Assembly: GCA_030147925.1 (NCBI GenBank)
Contig: JASBUK010000099.1
Coordinates: 1-64,000 of the forward strand
Length of the DNA: 64,000 bases
Direction of reading: 5' to 3'
From: Trueperaceae bacterium
GTDB taxonomy: Bacteria; Deinococcota; Deinococci; Deinococcales; Trueperaceae
Under the pieces are notes generated by a model that was not told the DNA's origin, ran no database searches, and saw only the letters and a program-made list of their open reading frames with translations. This document shows, piece after piece, positions 33,634 through 41,875 of the stretch. The position numbers were made by a program, and so were the translations under genes. How positions within the stretch are numbered: the first letter of the stretch is position 1; every line of letters starts with the position of its first letter.

Positions 33634-35480
33634 TGAGGCGTTTTTTGCCAATCCTGCTGGTACAAACGGCCATTATTTTGCTGCTCTATCCTCTGGCGCT
33701 GCTCTTTGGCCTGCCTTTAGCAAGGCGCGACATGCAGGATTTGCGCAAGTGGGAAAAAGAGACCATCGTTGCAGCCCCCGTCAATAACGCTGAAGCTACA
33801 AATGAGCTCAGTTTTGCCCGCACACCCCAAAACGGCATCCTGATAAAGGACGGACAGGTACTTAACTGGGAATACCAACAAAACGGCGACACCGTCAGCT
33901 TAACGCAAGCACCCGCTACCCCCCTGGTTAGCTGGAGCCAGAGGCTCGAGCCTGCCGGTCAGCCCAATATCTACAGTTTTGGCAAGAGCATTGCCAAGCT
34001 TGACTACAACCGAGCTGTTTATGTGGGCAACAAACTCATGCTTGAAGGGGCCACCCCCGCTAAAGAGCGTAGCGACGGCGAGCGCCGCAATTTTAGCTTT
34101 GGCAAGGCAACAGGCCCTGTTTTAGTTGCCAATAGAGTGCTTAGCGAAGGCCGGGATTACCAGCTTGACGGCAGAGGGGTAGTGCTTAGTCAAGCCCCCG
34201 CCTTTGGCAGCAGTGTGCGCCGATTAAATGCCGATTATGCCGTGCTTGACGCCAATGCGGGTACAATCATCTTTGCCGAGCTTCCCCGCGGCGAAGTGCG
34301 AGCCGCCGCGAGTGCCTTGCGCTTTGCCGAGCTATTGTCTGGCCCAACTGACGGCCAGAACCGCCTGTTTGCTTTTGAGCACACAAATCTAGTGCAGAGC
34401 GATAATAATCGTCAGGTTTTTGTAGATAATAACGCCTTGTCAGACAAGGCTGAAAGACCCCAGGAGCGCGTGGACGGCCAGCGCCAGGTTTTCACCTTTG
34501 AAGGCTCAAAAGGCATTGTCACAGTCGATGACAAGGCGCTAAGCGCCGAGCAAGATTACCGTCGGGATGGGCCAAGTGTTACTTTCATCAGAGTTCCGGC
34601 CCGCAATGCCAAATTGCGTCAATACCCGGACTTCTTTGTAGCCGACCCTGCGCAGGGCAAAATTCTGCTGGCCCAGGCCCCGACCCCGGGCTCGAGCGTG
34701 TGGAGCAGCCGTTACACGGTGTATTCACAACCCTCCTGTGGTAGCACAGCACTGGAATGCTTTTACGCGCTACCGCAGCAACCAGTACCCTTCCCCCACT
34801 GGATTGTGGCGCGAATTTTGCCGTTTTTTCAAAAATTCCCGCTCGGCGACGAACGCAACGTCATCAGGGCGACTCTCTACACCACTTTCGGTACCCTTGC
34901 CGCCCTGGCTTTAGGTGGTGCCATCGGCATAGTACTGGCGGTACTCTTTGTGCTCTTAAGACCGCTCGAGCGTGCGCTCTTACCCTGGGTTATCGCCTCA
35001 CAAACCGTGCCCATCATCGCGCTGGTACCCGTCTTGTTGCTGGTGCTGGGTAATTTCGGCATCACCATCCAGACCAGTCTCTTACCCACAGCAATCATCG
35101 GTGCCTATATTGCCTTTTTCCCGGTGGTGGTAGGAACCGTCAAGGGTCTGCGCTCAGTAGACCCGCTAGCGCTTGATCTCATGAAATCCTATGCCGCCAC
35201 GCCTTTGCAGGTCTTTATTAAGCTGCGCTTTCCAGCGGCGGCACCTTTTTTCTTCACCAGTCTCAAGCTTGGCACTGCCGCGGCGCTGGTGGGGGCGCTG
35301 GTAGCCGAAACAGAATCAAATAACCGCCGTGGTTTGGGCTTCCAGATTCTTGGTCAGGTGCAATCGGGCAATGTGGCGGATGTCTGGATTCTGCTCATCA
35401 TCTCCGGGTTGCTGGGCATAGGGTTAGTCGCACTTATTGGCAGTCTCGAACGGCTAAGCGCCCCCTGGGGAAGACGATGA
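33633..35480 (+). CDS. ABC transporter permease with large repetitive extracytoplasmic insertion
   Basis: A 615-residue protein, about 350 residues longer than a normal SsuC/ThiX permease. A first membrane helix (about 4-28) is followed by about 360 mostly polar, beta-rich residues and then the normal permease domain (about 405-610, EAA-type loop LDLMKSYAATPLQVFIKLRFP). The insertion holds a repeated module: DG-x-x-R-x-F-x-F, then V-x-V, L-S-x-x-x-D-Y-x-x-D-G, and A-P-x-x-G-S-S-V; clear copies are at about 148-215 and 281-360, with partial ones at 60-110 and 240-272. The module resembles beta-hairpin repeats of phage structural proteins. ATG 33633 overlaps the ATPase stop. The insertion may help receive the binding protein or substrate outside the membrane. 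Confidence 0.88.
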   Translation: MRRFLPILLVQTAIILLLYPLALLFGLPLARRDMQDLRKWEKETIVAAPVNNAEATNELSFARTPQNGILIKDGQVLNWEYQQNGDTVSLTQAPATPLVSWSQRLEPAGQPNIYSFGKSIAKLDYNRAVYVGNKLMLEGATPAKERSDGERRNFSFGKATGPVLVANRVLSEGRDYQLDGRGVVLSQAPAFGSSVRRLNADYAVLDANAGTIIFAELPRGEVRAAASALRFAELLSGPTDGQNRLFAFEHTNLVQSDNNRQVFVDNNALSDKAERPQERVDGQRQVFTFEGSKGIVTVDDKALSAEQDYRRDGPSVTFIRVPARNAKLRQYPDFFVADPAQGKILLAQAPTPGSSVWSSRYTVYSQPSCGSTALECFYALPQQPVPFPHWIVARILPFFQKFPLGDERNVIRATLYTTFGTLAALALGGAIGIVLAVLFVLLRPLERALLPWVIASQTVPIIALVPVLLLVLGNFGITIQTSLLPTAIIGAYIAFFPVVVGTVKGLRSVDPLALDLMKSYAATPLQVFIKLRFPAAAPFFFTSLKLGTAAALVGALVAETESNNRRGLGFQILGQVQSGNVADVWILLIISGLLGIGLVALIGSLERLSAPWGRR

Positions 35481-36598
35481 AACCTATCTGGACCGCTGTA
35501 ATTGCCGCCGGCTTAGCACTCTTAGGGCTTTTCGGCCCTTTCAGCACCGCCAATACCGATTCTGCCTTAGCAAAACTTGGCACGCCCTTTTTGCTACTGG
35601 GTCTTGCCGGGCTGGTCCTGGCTATAAGTGGACGTTTTCGGGCTGCCATGCTCTTAGTACCTACCGGATTGCTAGGGGCTTTTTTAGCACTCCAGAAACT
35701 CATGACTCAAGGCGCTGATGGTGCCTGGGGTTATTGGACAATCTTTTGGGCTTATCTGCTAATGGCTATGTCCGGCATCGGGCGCATCAGCCTTAGTGAA
35801 AGCAGCCCCGCTGCCAGCACTTTCGAAAAAAGGCTCAAAGGCTTGCTGCCCCCTGTTTTTATTCCTTTTTTCTTCTTGCTCATCTGGCAAGGCTTAGTCA
35901 GCGGCTATCAGGTGCCTAAGGGCATCTTCCCGGGTGTCAACGACACCTGGACTGCACTTGGCAGCTCAGGGCGGGTGCTGCTCCAGGACAGCTATGTAAC
36001 TTTTATAAAAGAAGTGCTTTTTGGCTTTGTGCTGGGTCTTGGCGCCGGGCTACTGACCGGCATTGCCATTGCCTACAGCATTTTCTTACAACGCGGTTTT
36101 CTACCTCTGGCCGCGGCTTTTGGTGCTGTGCCCATTGTGGGGCTCGCCCCGGTGCTCGGGCGCGCCTTTGGCGTCGATTGGGAATCAAAGGCTGCTGTGG
36201 TGGTTATCGTCACCTTCTTTCCTGTGGTGCTTAACACCGTCCAGGGACTTACTCTCATCGAGCCTCTTAAGCTCGAGCTACTCAAAGCCTATGCCGCTAA
36301 ACCCTGGGAGGTATTCCTAAAGCTAAGGCTACCTAACTCCCTGCCCTATTTGTTTAATGCCCTAAAGCTCGCCGCGGTCATTTCGGTCATCAGCGTAATC
36401 GTGGCGGAGTTTTTAATTCCCGGCCCCCCCGAAGGCCTGGGGCAAAGAATCAGCTTATCGGCTCGACGCGGCGCTTATGACATCGTGTTTGCCGCTATCA
36501 TCGTGTCCAGCACCATATCGATTGTTTTTTATGGCCTTTTGTCTGTGCTCGAGCGGCGGCTGACCGCCTGGCACGCATCGTTTCGAGAGGAGCCCTGA
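35477..36598 (+). CDS. ABC transporter permease (SsuC/ThiX-like)
   Basis: A 373-residue permease. An N-terminal block of three to four extra hydrophobic helices (about 5-105) precedes the usual transmembrane domain (about 130-365) with EAA-type loop LELLKAYAAKPWEVFLKLRLP. It overlaps the previous permease by 4 bases (ATGA), so both form one heterodimeric channel. The extra helices are unusual for this family. Confidence 0.9.
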   Translation: MKPIWTAVIAAGLALLGLFGPFSTANTDSALAKLGTPFLLLGLAGLVLAISGRFRAAMLLVPTGLLGAFLALQKLMTQGADGAWGYWTIFWAYLLMAMSGIGRISLSESSPAASTFEKRLKGLLPPVFIPFFFLLIWQGLVSGYQVPKGIFPGVNDTWTALGSSGRVLLQDSYVTFIKEVLFGFVLGLGAGLLTGIAIAYSIFLQRGFLPLAAAFGAVPIVGLAPVLGRAFGVDWESKAAVVVIVTFFPVVLNTVQGLTLIEPLKLELLKAYAAKPWEVFLKLRLPNSLPYLFNALKLAAVISVISVIVAEFLIPGPPEGLGQRISLSARRGAYDIVFAAIIVSSTISIVFYGLLSVLERRLTAWHASFREEP

Positions 36599-36636
36599 TG
36601 CGCCCACTGCGTTGGTTTCCAGCCCTGGGACCCTAA
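36598..36636 (+). other. Twelve-codon open frame after the permease
   Basis: ATG overlaps the permease stop (TGATG) behind GAGGAG and encodes 12 residues (MRPLRWFPALGP) before TAA. The frame ends where a repeat-like segment (TAATACCGATTTTG) begins, so it may be the stump of a gene cut by an insertion. Confidence 0.3.
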
Positions 36637-36664
36637 TACCGATTTTGTTTACGACCCAAGAAAT

Positions 36665-36681
36665 CAATTTGTGTTATACCG
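36665..36681 (-). repeat. MITE-like element end (partial copy)
   Basis: CGGTATAACACAAATTG on the minus strand matches the left end of the 91-bp element at 27142-27232. No opposite end follows within 200 bases, so this copy is partial or diverged. Confidence 0.4.
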
Positions 36682-36742
36682 AATCAGATTAATCTCTTAA
36701 CGCTATGAAAAACCACCCGTCTCATTCTTCTCGTTCTACTCG

Positions 36743-36777
36743 CATTTAAAAGCCGAATAGGATTCGACTTTTAAATG
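36743..36777. promoter_or_regulatory. Long palindrome before the NMT1-type binding protein gene
   Basis: CATTTAAAAG-C-CGAAT-AGG-ATTCG-A-CTTTTAAATG: 15 paired bases with symmetrical single mismatches, 25 bases before the ATG. It is not followed by a T tract. It may be an operator or a 5' hairpin that protects the binding-protein message, which would be needed in excess over the permeases. Confidence 0.55.
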
Positions 36778-36802
36778 GAATCGTTATTACAAGGAGGTAA
36801 AC

Positions 36803-37855
36803 ATGAAAAAGTTTGCTCTGGTTTTTTTCACAATGTTGTTTGTCTCACTGCCCTCAGCTTTCGCGCAGGAACTGGTTGACGTGTGCTTTCAGTCAAAATG
36901 GTTCCCTCAGGCTCAGTTCGCTGGCTATTTTGTAGCGCAGGAACAAGGTTTCTATGCTGAGGAGGGTCTTAATGTCACCATCTTAGATGGCGGTAACGTC
37001 AATCCAACCGTGCAGGTCGCTAGCGGCAACTGCGATTTTGGTACGGATTGGATTGCCAACATGCTGGTACAACGCGAACAGGGTCTTGAAGTTGTGCAGA
37101 TCGCTCAGATTTTCCAAAAAGCCGGTTATCGCATGGTGGCACTTAATGATTCAGGCATAGAAAGCTTTGCGGACATGGCCGGACGCACGGTAGGCGTCTG
37201 GGGTTTTGGCAATGAATTCGTGGCCCAAGCGGTCTTTGCGGTAGAAGACCTTGCCTCCAATCTCGACCCGACTGTGACCAATCCGGATGTCGATACAGTC
37301 GTCTACGCCTTTGACCCCTCGCTGGTCTTTCCCAACGAAGTTGATGTAGCCAGCGCCATGATCTATAACGAACTGGATCAGATCGTAGGGCTGGGTTTCC
37401 CACTGGATACCCTGTCAGTGCTCAACCCGGAGGATATCGGCGCTGATTTGCTCGAAGACTTGATCTTTACCACTCCGGAACTGTTGGCCAGCGACAACTT
37501 CAAGGGCTCCAACCTTAGCGGCATGGAGGTCGCCGAGCGCTTCCTTCGTGCCAGCATAAAAGGCTGGGAATACGCCGTTAACAATCAAGCTGATGCCGTT
37601 TCCATCGTCCTGAGTTTTTGCGGTGACACCTGCGCAGGCTCCGGCAGTACCCAAAGCCCTCTGATTCATCAGACCTGGCAAATGGCTCGAGTGGCGGAAC
37701 TTGTAAAACCCAGCCCCGATACCATCGTGGGTGCCATTGATCCCGAGGCCTTTGCTCGTTCCGTAGACCTGCTTATCCAGGTTGGACTGATTGATACCCC
37801 CGTCACTTTTGAAGAAATCGTCAACAGCAGCGCTTTTGAGGCGGCCACACGCTAA
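36803..37855 (+). CDS. NMT1/ThiY-like ABC transporter substrate-binding protein
   Basis: A 350-residue exported protein: signal peptide (cleaved after AFA, about residue 21), then the NMT1/THI5-like domain with FQSKWFPQAQFAGYFVAQEQGFYAEEGL (shown in part: WFPQAQFAGYFVA) and NPTVQVASGNCDFGTDWIAN. This family binds pyrimidine-like molecules such as HMP or N-formyl-aminopyrimidine, and riboflavin precursors. Together with the catabolic genes it suggests a pyrimidine or dihydropyrimidine ligand. AAGGAGG before ATG. Confidence 0.9.
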   Translation: MKKFALVFFTMLFVSLPSAFAQELVDVCFQSKWFPQAQFAGYFVAQEQGFYAEEGLNVTILDGGNVNPTVQVASGNCDFGTDWIANMLVQREQGLEVVQIAQIFQKAGYRMVALNDSGIESFADMAGRTVGVWGFGNEFVAQAVFAVEDLASNLDPTVTNPDVDTVVYAFDPSLVFPNEVDVASAMIYNELDQIVGLGFPLDTLSVLNPEDIGADLLEDLIFTTPELLASDNFKGSNLSGMEVAERFLRASIKGWEYAVNNQADAVSIVLSFCGDTCAGSGSTQSPLIHQTWQMARVAELVKPSPDTIVGAIDPEAFARSVDLLIQVGLIDTPVTFEEIVNSSAFEAATR

Positions 37856-37870
37856 GATTGCTTAATGAAA

Positions 37871-37958
37871 GGCGGTGTACCACAAATTATGTTTGCGGTA
37901 CACGAATTACGTAATAGACACTGTTTGGCAGTTTCAATACACACAATTTGACACCTTC
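37871..37958. repeat. MITE-like element (88 bp)
   Basis: Left end GGCGGTGTACCACAAATTA, right end ACACAATTTGACACCTTC. Full-length match to the reverse complement of 27142-27232. Inserted 16 bases after the binding-protein stop codon. Confidence 0.75.
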
Positions 37959-37965
37959 TAAAAAA

Positions 37966-38003
37966 TGGAGCGTGGCGACACACTATCACGCTCCAAAATA
38001 ATT
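37966..38003 (+). terminator. Terminator of the pyrimidine transport genes
   Basis: Nine-base stem TGGAGCGTG/CACGCTCCA with a 12-base loop, followed by AAATAATTTTTT. A standard factor-independent terminator shape; it separates the transporter from the aminotransferase gene. Confidence 0.7.
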
Positions 38004-38153
38004 TTTTACAAAATAAACAGACTTTTCAGTTAAACTAATTACTCAAACAACGGTCGGGCGTTTTTGACGTTTTTAGCTTAATTAGGAGCACCCAAGGATT
38101 TTTAGCCATTTGACATCTATAGGCCGCTAGTAATTTCGAGAAAAGAGGTTGAC

Positions 38154-39470
38154 ATGACCCCAACGCAATTAGCATCCAGCACCGAGGACCTTTTAAAAAG
38201 ACAGAAGGAGTATCTGTTTCCAGCAGTAAGCAAACTGCAGCTTTTCGGAGATGAGCCGCTGGCGGTGGCTCGAGCTAAAAACCAGCACCTGTGGGATGTC
38301 GACGGCAATAAATATCTCGACTTTTTTGGCGGCATCCTTACCGTAAGCGTAGGTCACTGCAACGATGAAGTAACCGCTGCCACTATCGAGCAACTCCAAA
38401 ATGTCCAGCACACCTCCACACTGTACATAAATGAAATCACCATCAAAACAGCGGAAAAAATCGCCGCACTGACCCCCGGACGCCTACAAAAATGCTTTTT
38501 CACCAACAGCGGCAGCGAAGCCGATGAAACCGCCATCATGGCCGCCCGCATGTATACCGGCAACACCGACATCATCGCCCTAAGACACGCCTATAGTGGC
38601 CGGACATTAAGCGCCATGAGCTTAACCGCGCACGCCCCCTGGCGACTGGGCGGCGTCTTTGATGGCACCATCAAACATGTGCGCAACCCCTATTACTACC
38701 GCTCTCCGGTTGCAATAAGCGAGGACGAGTTTTTAGACCTGTGCGTAAAAGACCTAGAAGAAATGATTGCCACTTGCACCAGCGGAAAGATCGCTGCATT
38801 TATGGCCGAGCCTATCCAGGGCGTCGGTGGCTTTATTGTTGCCCCACAAGATTATTTCAAGCGCATCCTCCCTATCGTCCGCGAAGCGGGCGGCCTGCTC
38901 ATCATCGACGAAGTGCAAACCGGCTGGGGCCGCACCGGTAAGCACATGTGCAGCATCGAACACTGGGGCGTTGACCCGGATATCATGACCTTTGCCAAAG
39001 GCATTGCCAACGGCTATCCAGTCGGCTGCACCATCACCACAGCCGAAGTCGCCGAAGCTGTCACCGGCTTAACCCTATCCACTTATGGTGGCAACCCCGT
39101 GGCCATGGCCACAACTCTGGCGACCATCGAATACATCGAGAAAAACAATCTGCCCCAAAATGCTGAGTTACAGGGCGCACGCTTATGCCAGCGCATGAAC
39201 GACATGAAATCACGCTATGACTTCATTGGCGACGTGCGGGGTATGGGTCTTATGCAAGCCTTTGAAATGGTTGTCCCCGACGGCAATAAAACCCCCGACC
39301 CGGACAAAGCTGCCGCCTTTGTAAACGCCAGTCGCAAGCACGGCTTGCTCGTCGGCAAAGGTGGGCTTTATGGCAACGTCATCCGTGTTGCGCCGCATCT
39401 CAATGTCAGCAAAGAAGATATTGATGCCGGTTGCGACCTGATGGAGCAAGCTCTGGCAACAATGGGCTAA
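38154..39470 (+). CDS. Class III aminotransferase (beta-alanine/AGXT2-like)
   Basis: A 438-residue PLP enzyme. Motifs: FTNSGSEADETAIMAAR (cofactor phosphate loop), AFMAEPIQGVGGFIV, LLIIDEVQTGWGRTG with the PLP-binding Asp, and the Schiff-base Lys in MTFAKGIANGYPVG (about residue 282). It resembles alanine-glyoxylate/beta-aminoisobutyrate aminotransferases. After uracil and thymine degradation the products are beta-alanine and beta-aminoisobutyrate, so this enzyme probably completes the pathway to the semialdehydes. Own promoter likely, since a terminator precedes it. Confidence 0.88.
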   Translation: MTPTQLASSTEDLLKRQKEYLFPAVSKLQLFGDEPLAVARAKNQHLWDVDGNKYLDFFGGILTVSVGHCNDEVTAATIEQLQNVQHTSTLYINEITIKTAEKIAALTPGRLQKCFFTNSGSEADETAIMAARMYTGNTDIIALRHAYSGRTLSAMSLTAHAPWRLGGVFDGTIKHVRNPYYYRSPVAISEDEFLDLCVKDLEEMIATCTSGKIAAFMAEPIQGVGGFIVAPQDYFKRILPIVREAGGLLIIDEVQTGWGRTGKHMCSIEHWGVDPDIMTFAKGIANGYPVGCTITTAEVAEAVTGLTLSTYGGNPVAMATTLATIEYIEKNNLPQNAELQGARLCQRMNDMKSRYDFIGDVRGMGLMQAFEMVVPDGNKTPDPDKAAAFVNASRKHGLLVGKGGLYGNVIRVAPHLNVSKEDIDAGCDLMEQALATMG

Positions 39471-39476
39471 TTACAA

Positions 39477-39501
39477 AGTGAGGCGTTAGGCGTGAGGGGT
39501 T
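39477..39501 (+). repeat. Heptad repeat array 4 (short)
   Basis: GTGAGGC GTTAGGC GTGAGGG GTTATGG: four units of 7 bases starting 7 bases after the aminotransferase stop. It lacks the complementary arm seen in the larger arrays. Confidence 0.6.
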
Positions 39502-39608
39502 ATGGCAATTCTGGATAGATAGCCTTAATCCCGGCCTTTGTCAATAAGGCTAAAGCCTCTAAGCAGACTTATAATGTAGGCTTTTGCTGACGCTGTCCTT
39601 ACTATTAA

Positions 39609-39998
39609 TTAGCTAGATAGCGGGTGCAAGCTCAGGCCAACCACCGCTTCAAAGTCTTGGGCATTGAAGGTGACAAGAGTGATGTTATGAATAAGAGCCG
39701 TTGCCGCAATGATGGCGTCAGGAACCGCTATCCCCGCACCCGCTTGCCTACCTTGATACACGAGTTCACCGGCTTTGTCTGCGACACGCTTATCTAGTTC
39801 GATATTGACAAATCGTGATAGAAGTTTCTGAGTGACGTACTGCTCATCGCTATGTGTTCCTGCTTGAACTTCTAATCGAGTAATTGTGGCAATACATAGC
39901 CGATTAGTTTTGCCCAACTCTCGCAAGAGTTGCACCGCAGTTTTCTGCCCTCGTAAATAACGAATAAGCAAGCCCGTATCAACCAGGTAGCGCAACAC
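39609..39998 (-). CDS. vapC: VapC-family PIN-domain toxin
   Basis: A 129-residue PIN ribonuclease. Acidic residues of the active site are visible: Asp in YLVDTGLLI (about 7), Glu in ITRLEVQAG (about 43), Asp in AVPDAIIAATAL (about 94) and NAQDFEAV near the C-terminus. Such toxins cleave tRNA or rRNA. Start GTG directly follows the antitoxin stop codon (TAAGTG), giving tight translational coupling. Complete length, probably active. Confidence 0.88.
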   Translation of the reverse strand: MLRYLVDTGLLIRYLRGQKTAVQLLRELGKTNRLCIATITRLEVQAGTHSDEQYVTQKLLSRFVNIELDKRVADKAGELVYQGRQAGAGIAVPDAIIAATALIHNITLVTFNAQDFEAVVGLSLHPLSS

Positions 39999-40250
39999 TT
40001 AGCTCCAGCCTCGCCGCAAATCTTTAAGCCATTTGTCTATGCCTTCATCATCCGGCATATCTGGGTGGTTCTCGTCTGACCACGCACCCACTGCCTCGTC
40101 AAGCGCTACATTTTGCTCTATAAGGTCTAGATGTTCCTCAATCGCCTCTGTGATAAAGAGGCTACGTTTGCGACTTGGTATGACATTATTCAATCTTTCT
40201 AGTAGTGGTTTGGGCAAAGTAACAGTGACTTTCTGTTGTTCTATAGCCAT
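39999..40250 (-). CDS. vapB: VapB-like ribbon-helix-helix antitoxin
   Basis: An 83-residue protein with an N-terminal ribbon-helix-helix (KVTVTLPKPLLERLNNVIPSRKRSLFITEAIEEHL, split; key strand VTVTLP) and a disordered acidic C-terminus (DENHPDMPDDEGIDKWLKDLRR) that should wrap the toxin. It would neutralise the adjacent VapC and autoregulate the operon. Ribosome binding site AAGGAAGGA before the ATG. Confidence 0.85.
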   Translation of the reverse strand: MAIEQQKVTVTLPKPLLERLNNVIPSRKRSLFITEAIEEHLDLIEQNVALDEAVGAWSDENHPDMPDDEGIDKWLKDLRRGWS

Positions 40251-40331
40251 CTAAGTATCCTTCCTTTTAGAGGTCTAGCTTAGCACAGAAACTGACGGGG
40301 TTACCTTTTTACATGGGCTAGGATATTTGCT

Positions 40332-41875
40332 ATGGACAGTCTTCCCTCTTCTCAGCCCGTGGCATTCTTACAGGCCGTCAGCAGCTTCCCTGATAAAGCA
40401 TTTATTCATTTCGAGGGGCAGACCTTCAGCTACCAAGACATCTATGAGCAGGTTTGCTACGTGGCGGCTTCGCTTAGTGCTTTTGGTCTAAAAAAGGGTG
40501 ATCGGGTAGCACTTTATCTGGAAAATTCCCCGAGTTTTATAAGCGCTTATCTGGGGGTCTTGTGGTTGGGTGGGGTGATAGTGCCGGTAAATACAGCTAT
40601 CAAGAGCTCGAGCTGCGGCATATGCTAAATGATTCCGTCGCGCGGCTTGTCATTAGCGACGCCGCAGGAATAAGCACGATAGAGCCTGTCTTAGCGAGTA
40701 CGCCGTCCGTGGAGAAAACACTGCAACTTGGTGACGGGCTCGAGCCCGATCTTAAAGTCTGGCAGGAATTGGCTGAGGCGAAACCAATCAAACAGCCAGT
40801 GGCTTTAAGTCCTAACGATACGGCGGTTATTGGCTACACCTCGGGCACTACAGGCCGCAGCAAGGGCGCTATGCTCAGCCACGGAAACTTTACAAGCAAT
40901 AGTCTCGCCGTGACTAAAGCCTGGCATTGGCGAGAGGAAGATCATCTGTTGTTGGTCTTACCGCTCTTTCACATGCATGGTCTGGCAGTGGGCTTGCACG
41001 GCACGCTCATGCGCGGTTCCACCATCAGCTTAAGGCGAAAGTTTGAGTTCAAGGACGTGTTTAACACCCTGCTTGAGGGCAAAGTGAGCATGTTTTTTGG
41101 CGTGCCGACTATGTATCAGCGTCTGCTGGCAGAAGCGCAAACACGAACCGAACGCCCACAAAGTCTGCGCCTGCTTGTCTCAGGTTCCGCGCCGCTCAGC
41201 CCACAAACCCACGCCGAAGTAAAGCAGGAGTTTGGCTTGCGTATTCTTGAGCGCTACGGCATGACCGAAACACTGATGAACTTAGGCAATCCCTATAAGG
41301 GCAAACGTAAGGCTGGTTCGGTAGGTTTGCCGTTTGAGGGTGTAAAGGTGCGCATTGCCCAGCCGGAAACCGGCAAAGTGCTCGCCACGGGTGGAACCGG
41401 TGAGTTGCAACTGCGCGGACCGAACATATGCAAGGGCTACTGGCAACAACCCGAAGCCAGCGCAAAGGTCTGGACAGCTGATGGTTGGTTCAAGACGGGT
41501 GACCTTGCTTATTGTGATCAGGACGGCTATTACTATCTAAACGGACGCGCCAAAGAGCTCATCATCTCAGGTGGTTTTAACGTCTACCCACGAGAAGTAG
41601 AGGAGTTGCTCGAGCAGCATCCCGGGGTAAAAGAAGTTGCCGTGTTGGGCCTAGCCGATGCCGATCTGGGCGAGCAGGTCACGGCGGTGGTGGTTACGCA
41701 AAATACAACTCTTAGCAAAGCCGAATTACAGGATTACTGTAAGGAGCATTTGGCCGATTTTAAAAAACCGCGTGAGGTCTATTTTGTCTCGTCATTACCG
41801 CGTAACGCCCTGGGTAAAGTGCAAAAGCATCTCCTGCGTGAGCAACTAGTCGACGGTCAGATTAACGGCGTCTAA
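40332..41875 (+). pseudogene. Long-chain acyl-CoA synthetase-like AMP-binding protein, frameshifted
   Basis: One acyl-CoA synthetase gene split over two frames. The N-terminal frame (40332-40628) gives FPDKAFIHFEGQTFSYQDIYEQV and reaches VPVNTA; the rest continues in another frame as YQELELRHMLNDSVARLV and runs to 41875. A single missing base at about 40598 (GCTATCAA where GCNTATCAA is expected) explains the break. The C-terminal part is intact: P-loop GYTSGTTGRSKGAML, motif ERYGMTETLM, KTGDLAYCDQDGY and the PRNALGKVQKHLL catalytic Lys. It is either a recent pseudogene or a sequencing error. TAGGAT sits 7 bases before the first ATG. Confidence 0.85.

Noticed and set aside
36803-37855. Thiamine-precursor (HMP) transporter
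   Set aside because: The family fits, but no thi genes or TPP riboswitch are near, whereas pyrimidine catabolic genes flank it on both sides; kept only as an alternative.
40590-40605. Programmed frameshift in the acyl-CoA synthetase
   Set aside because: No slippery heptamer or stimulatory hairpin is visible, and the family is not known to use frameshifting; a simple one-base deletion is enough.
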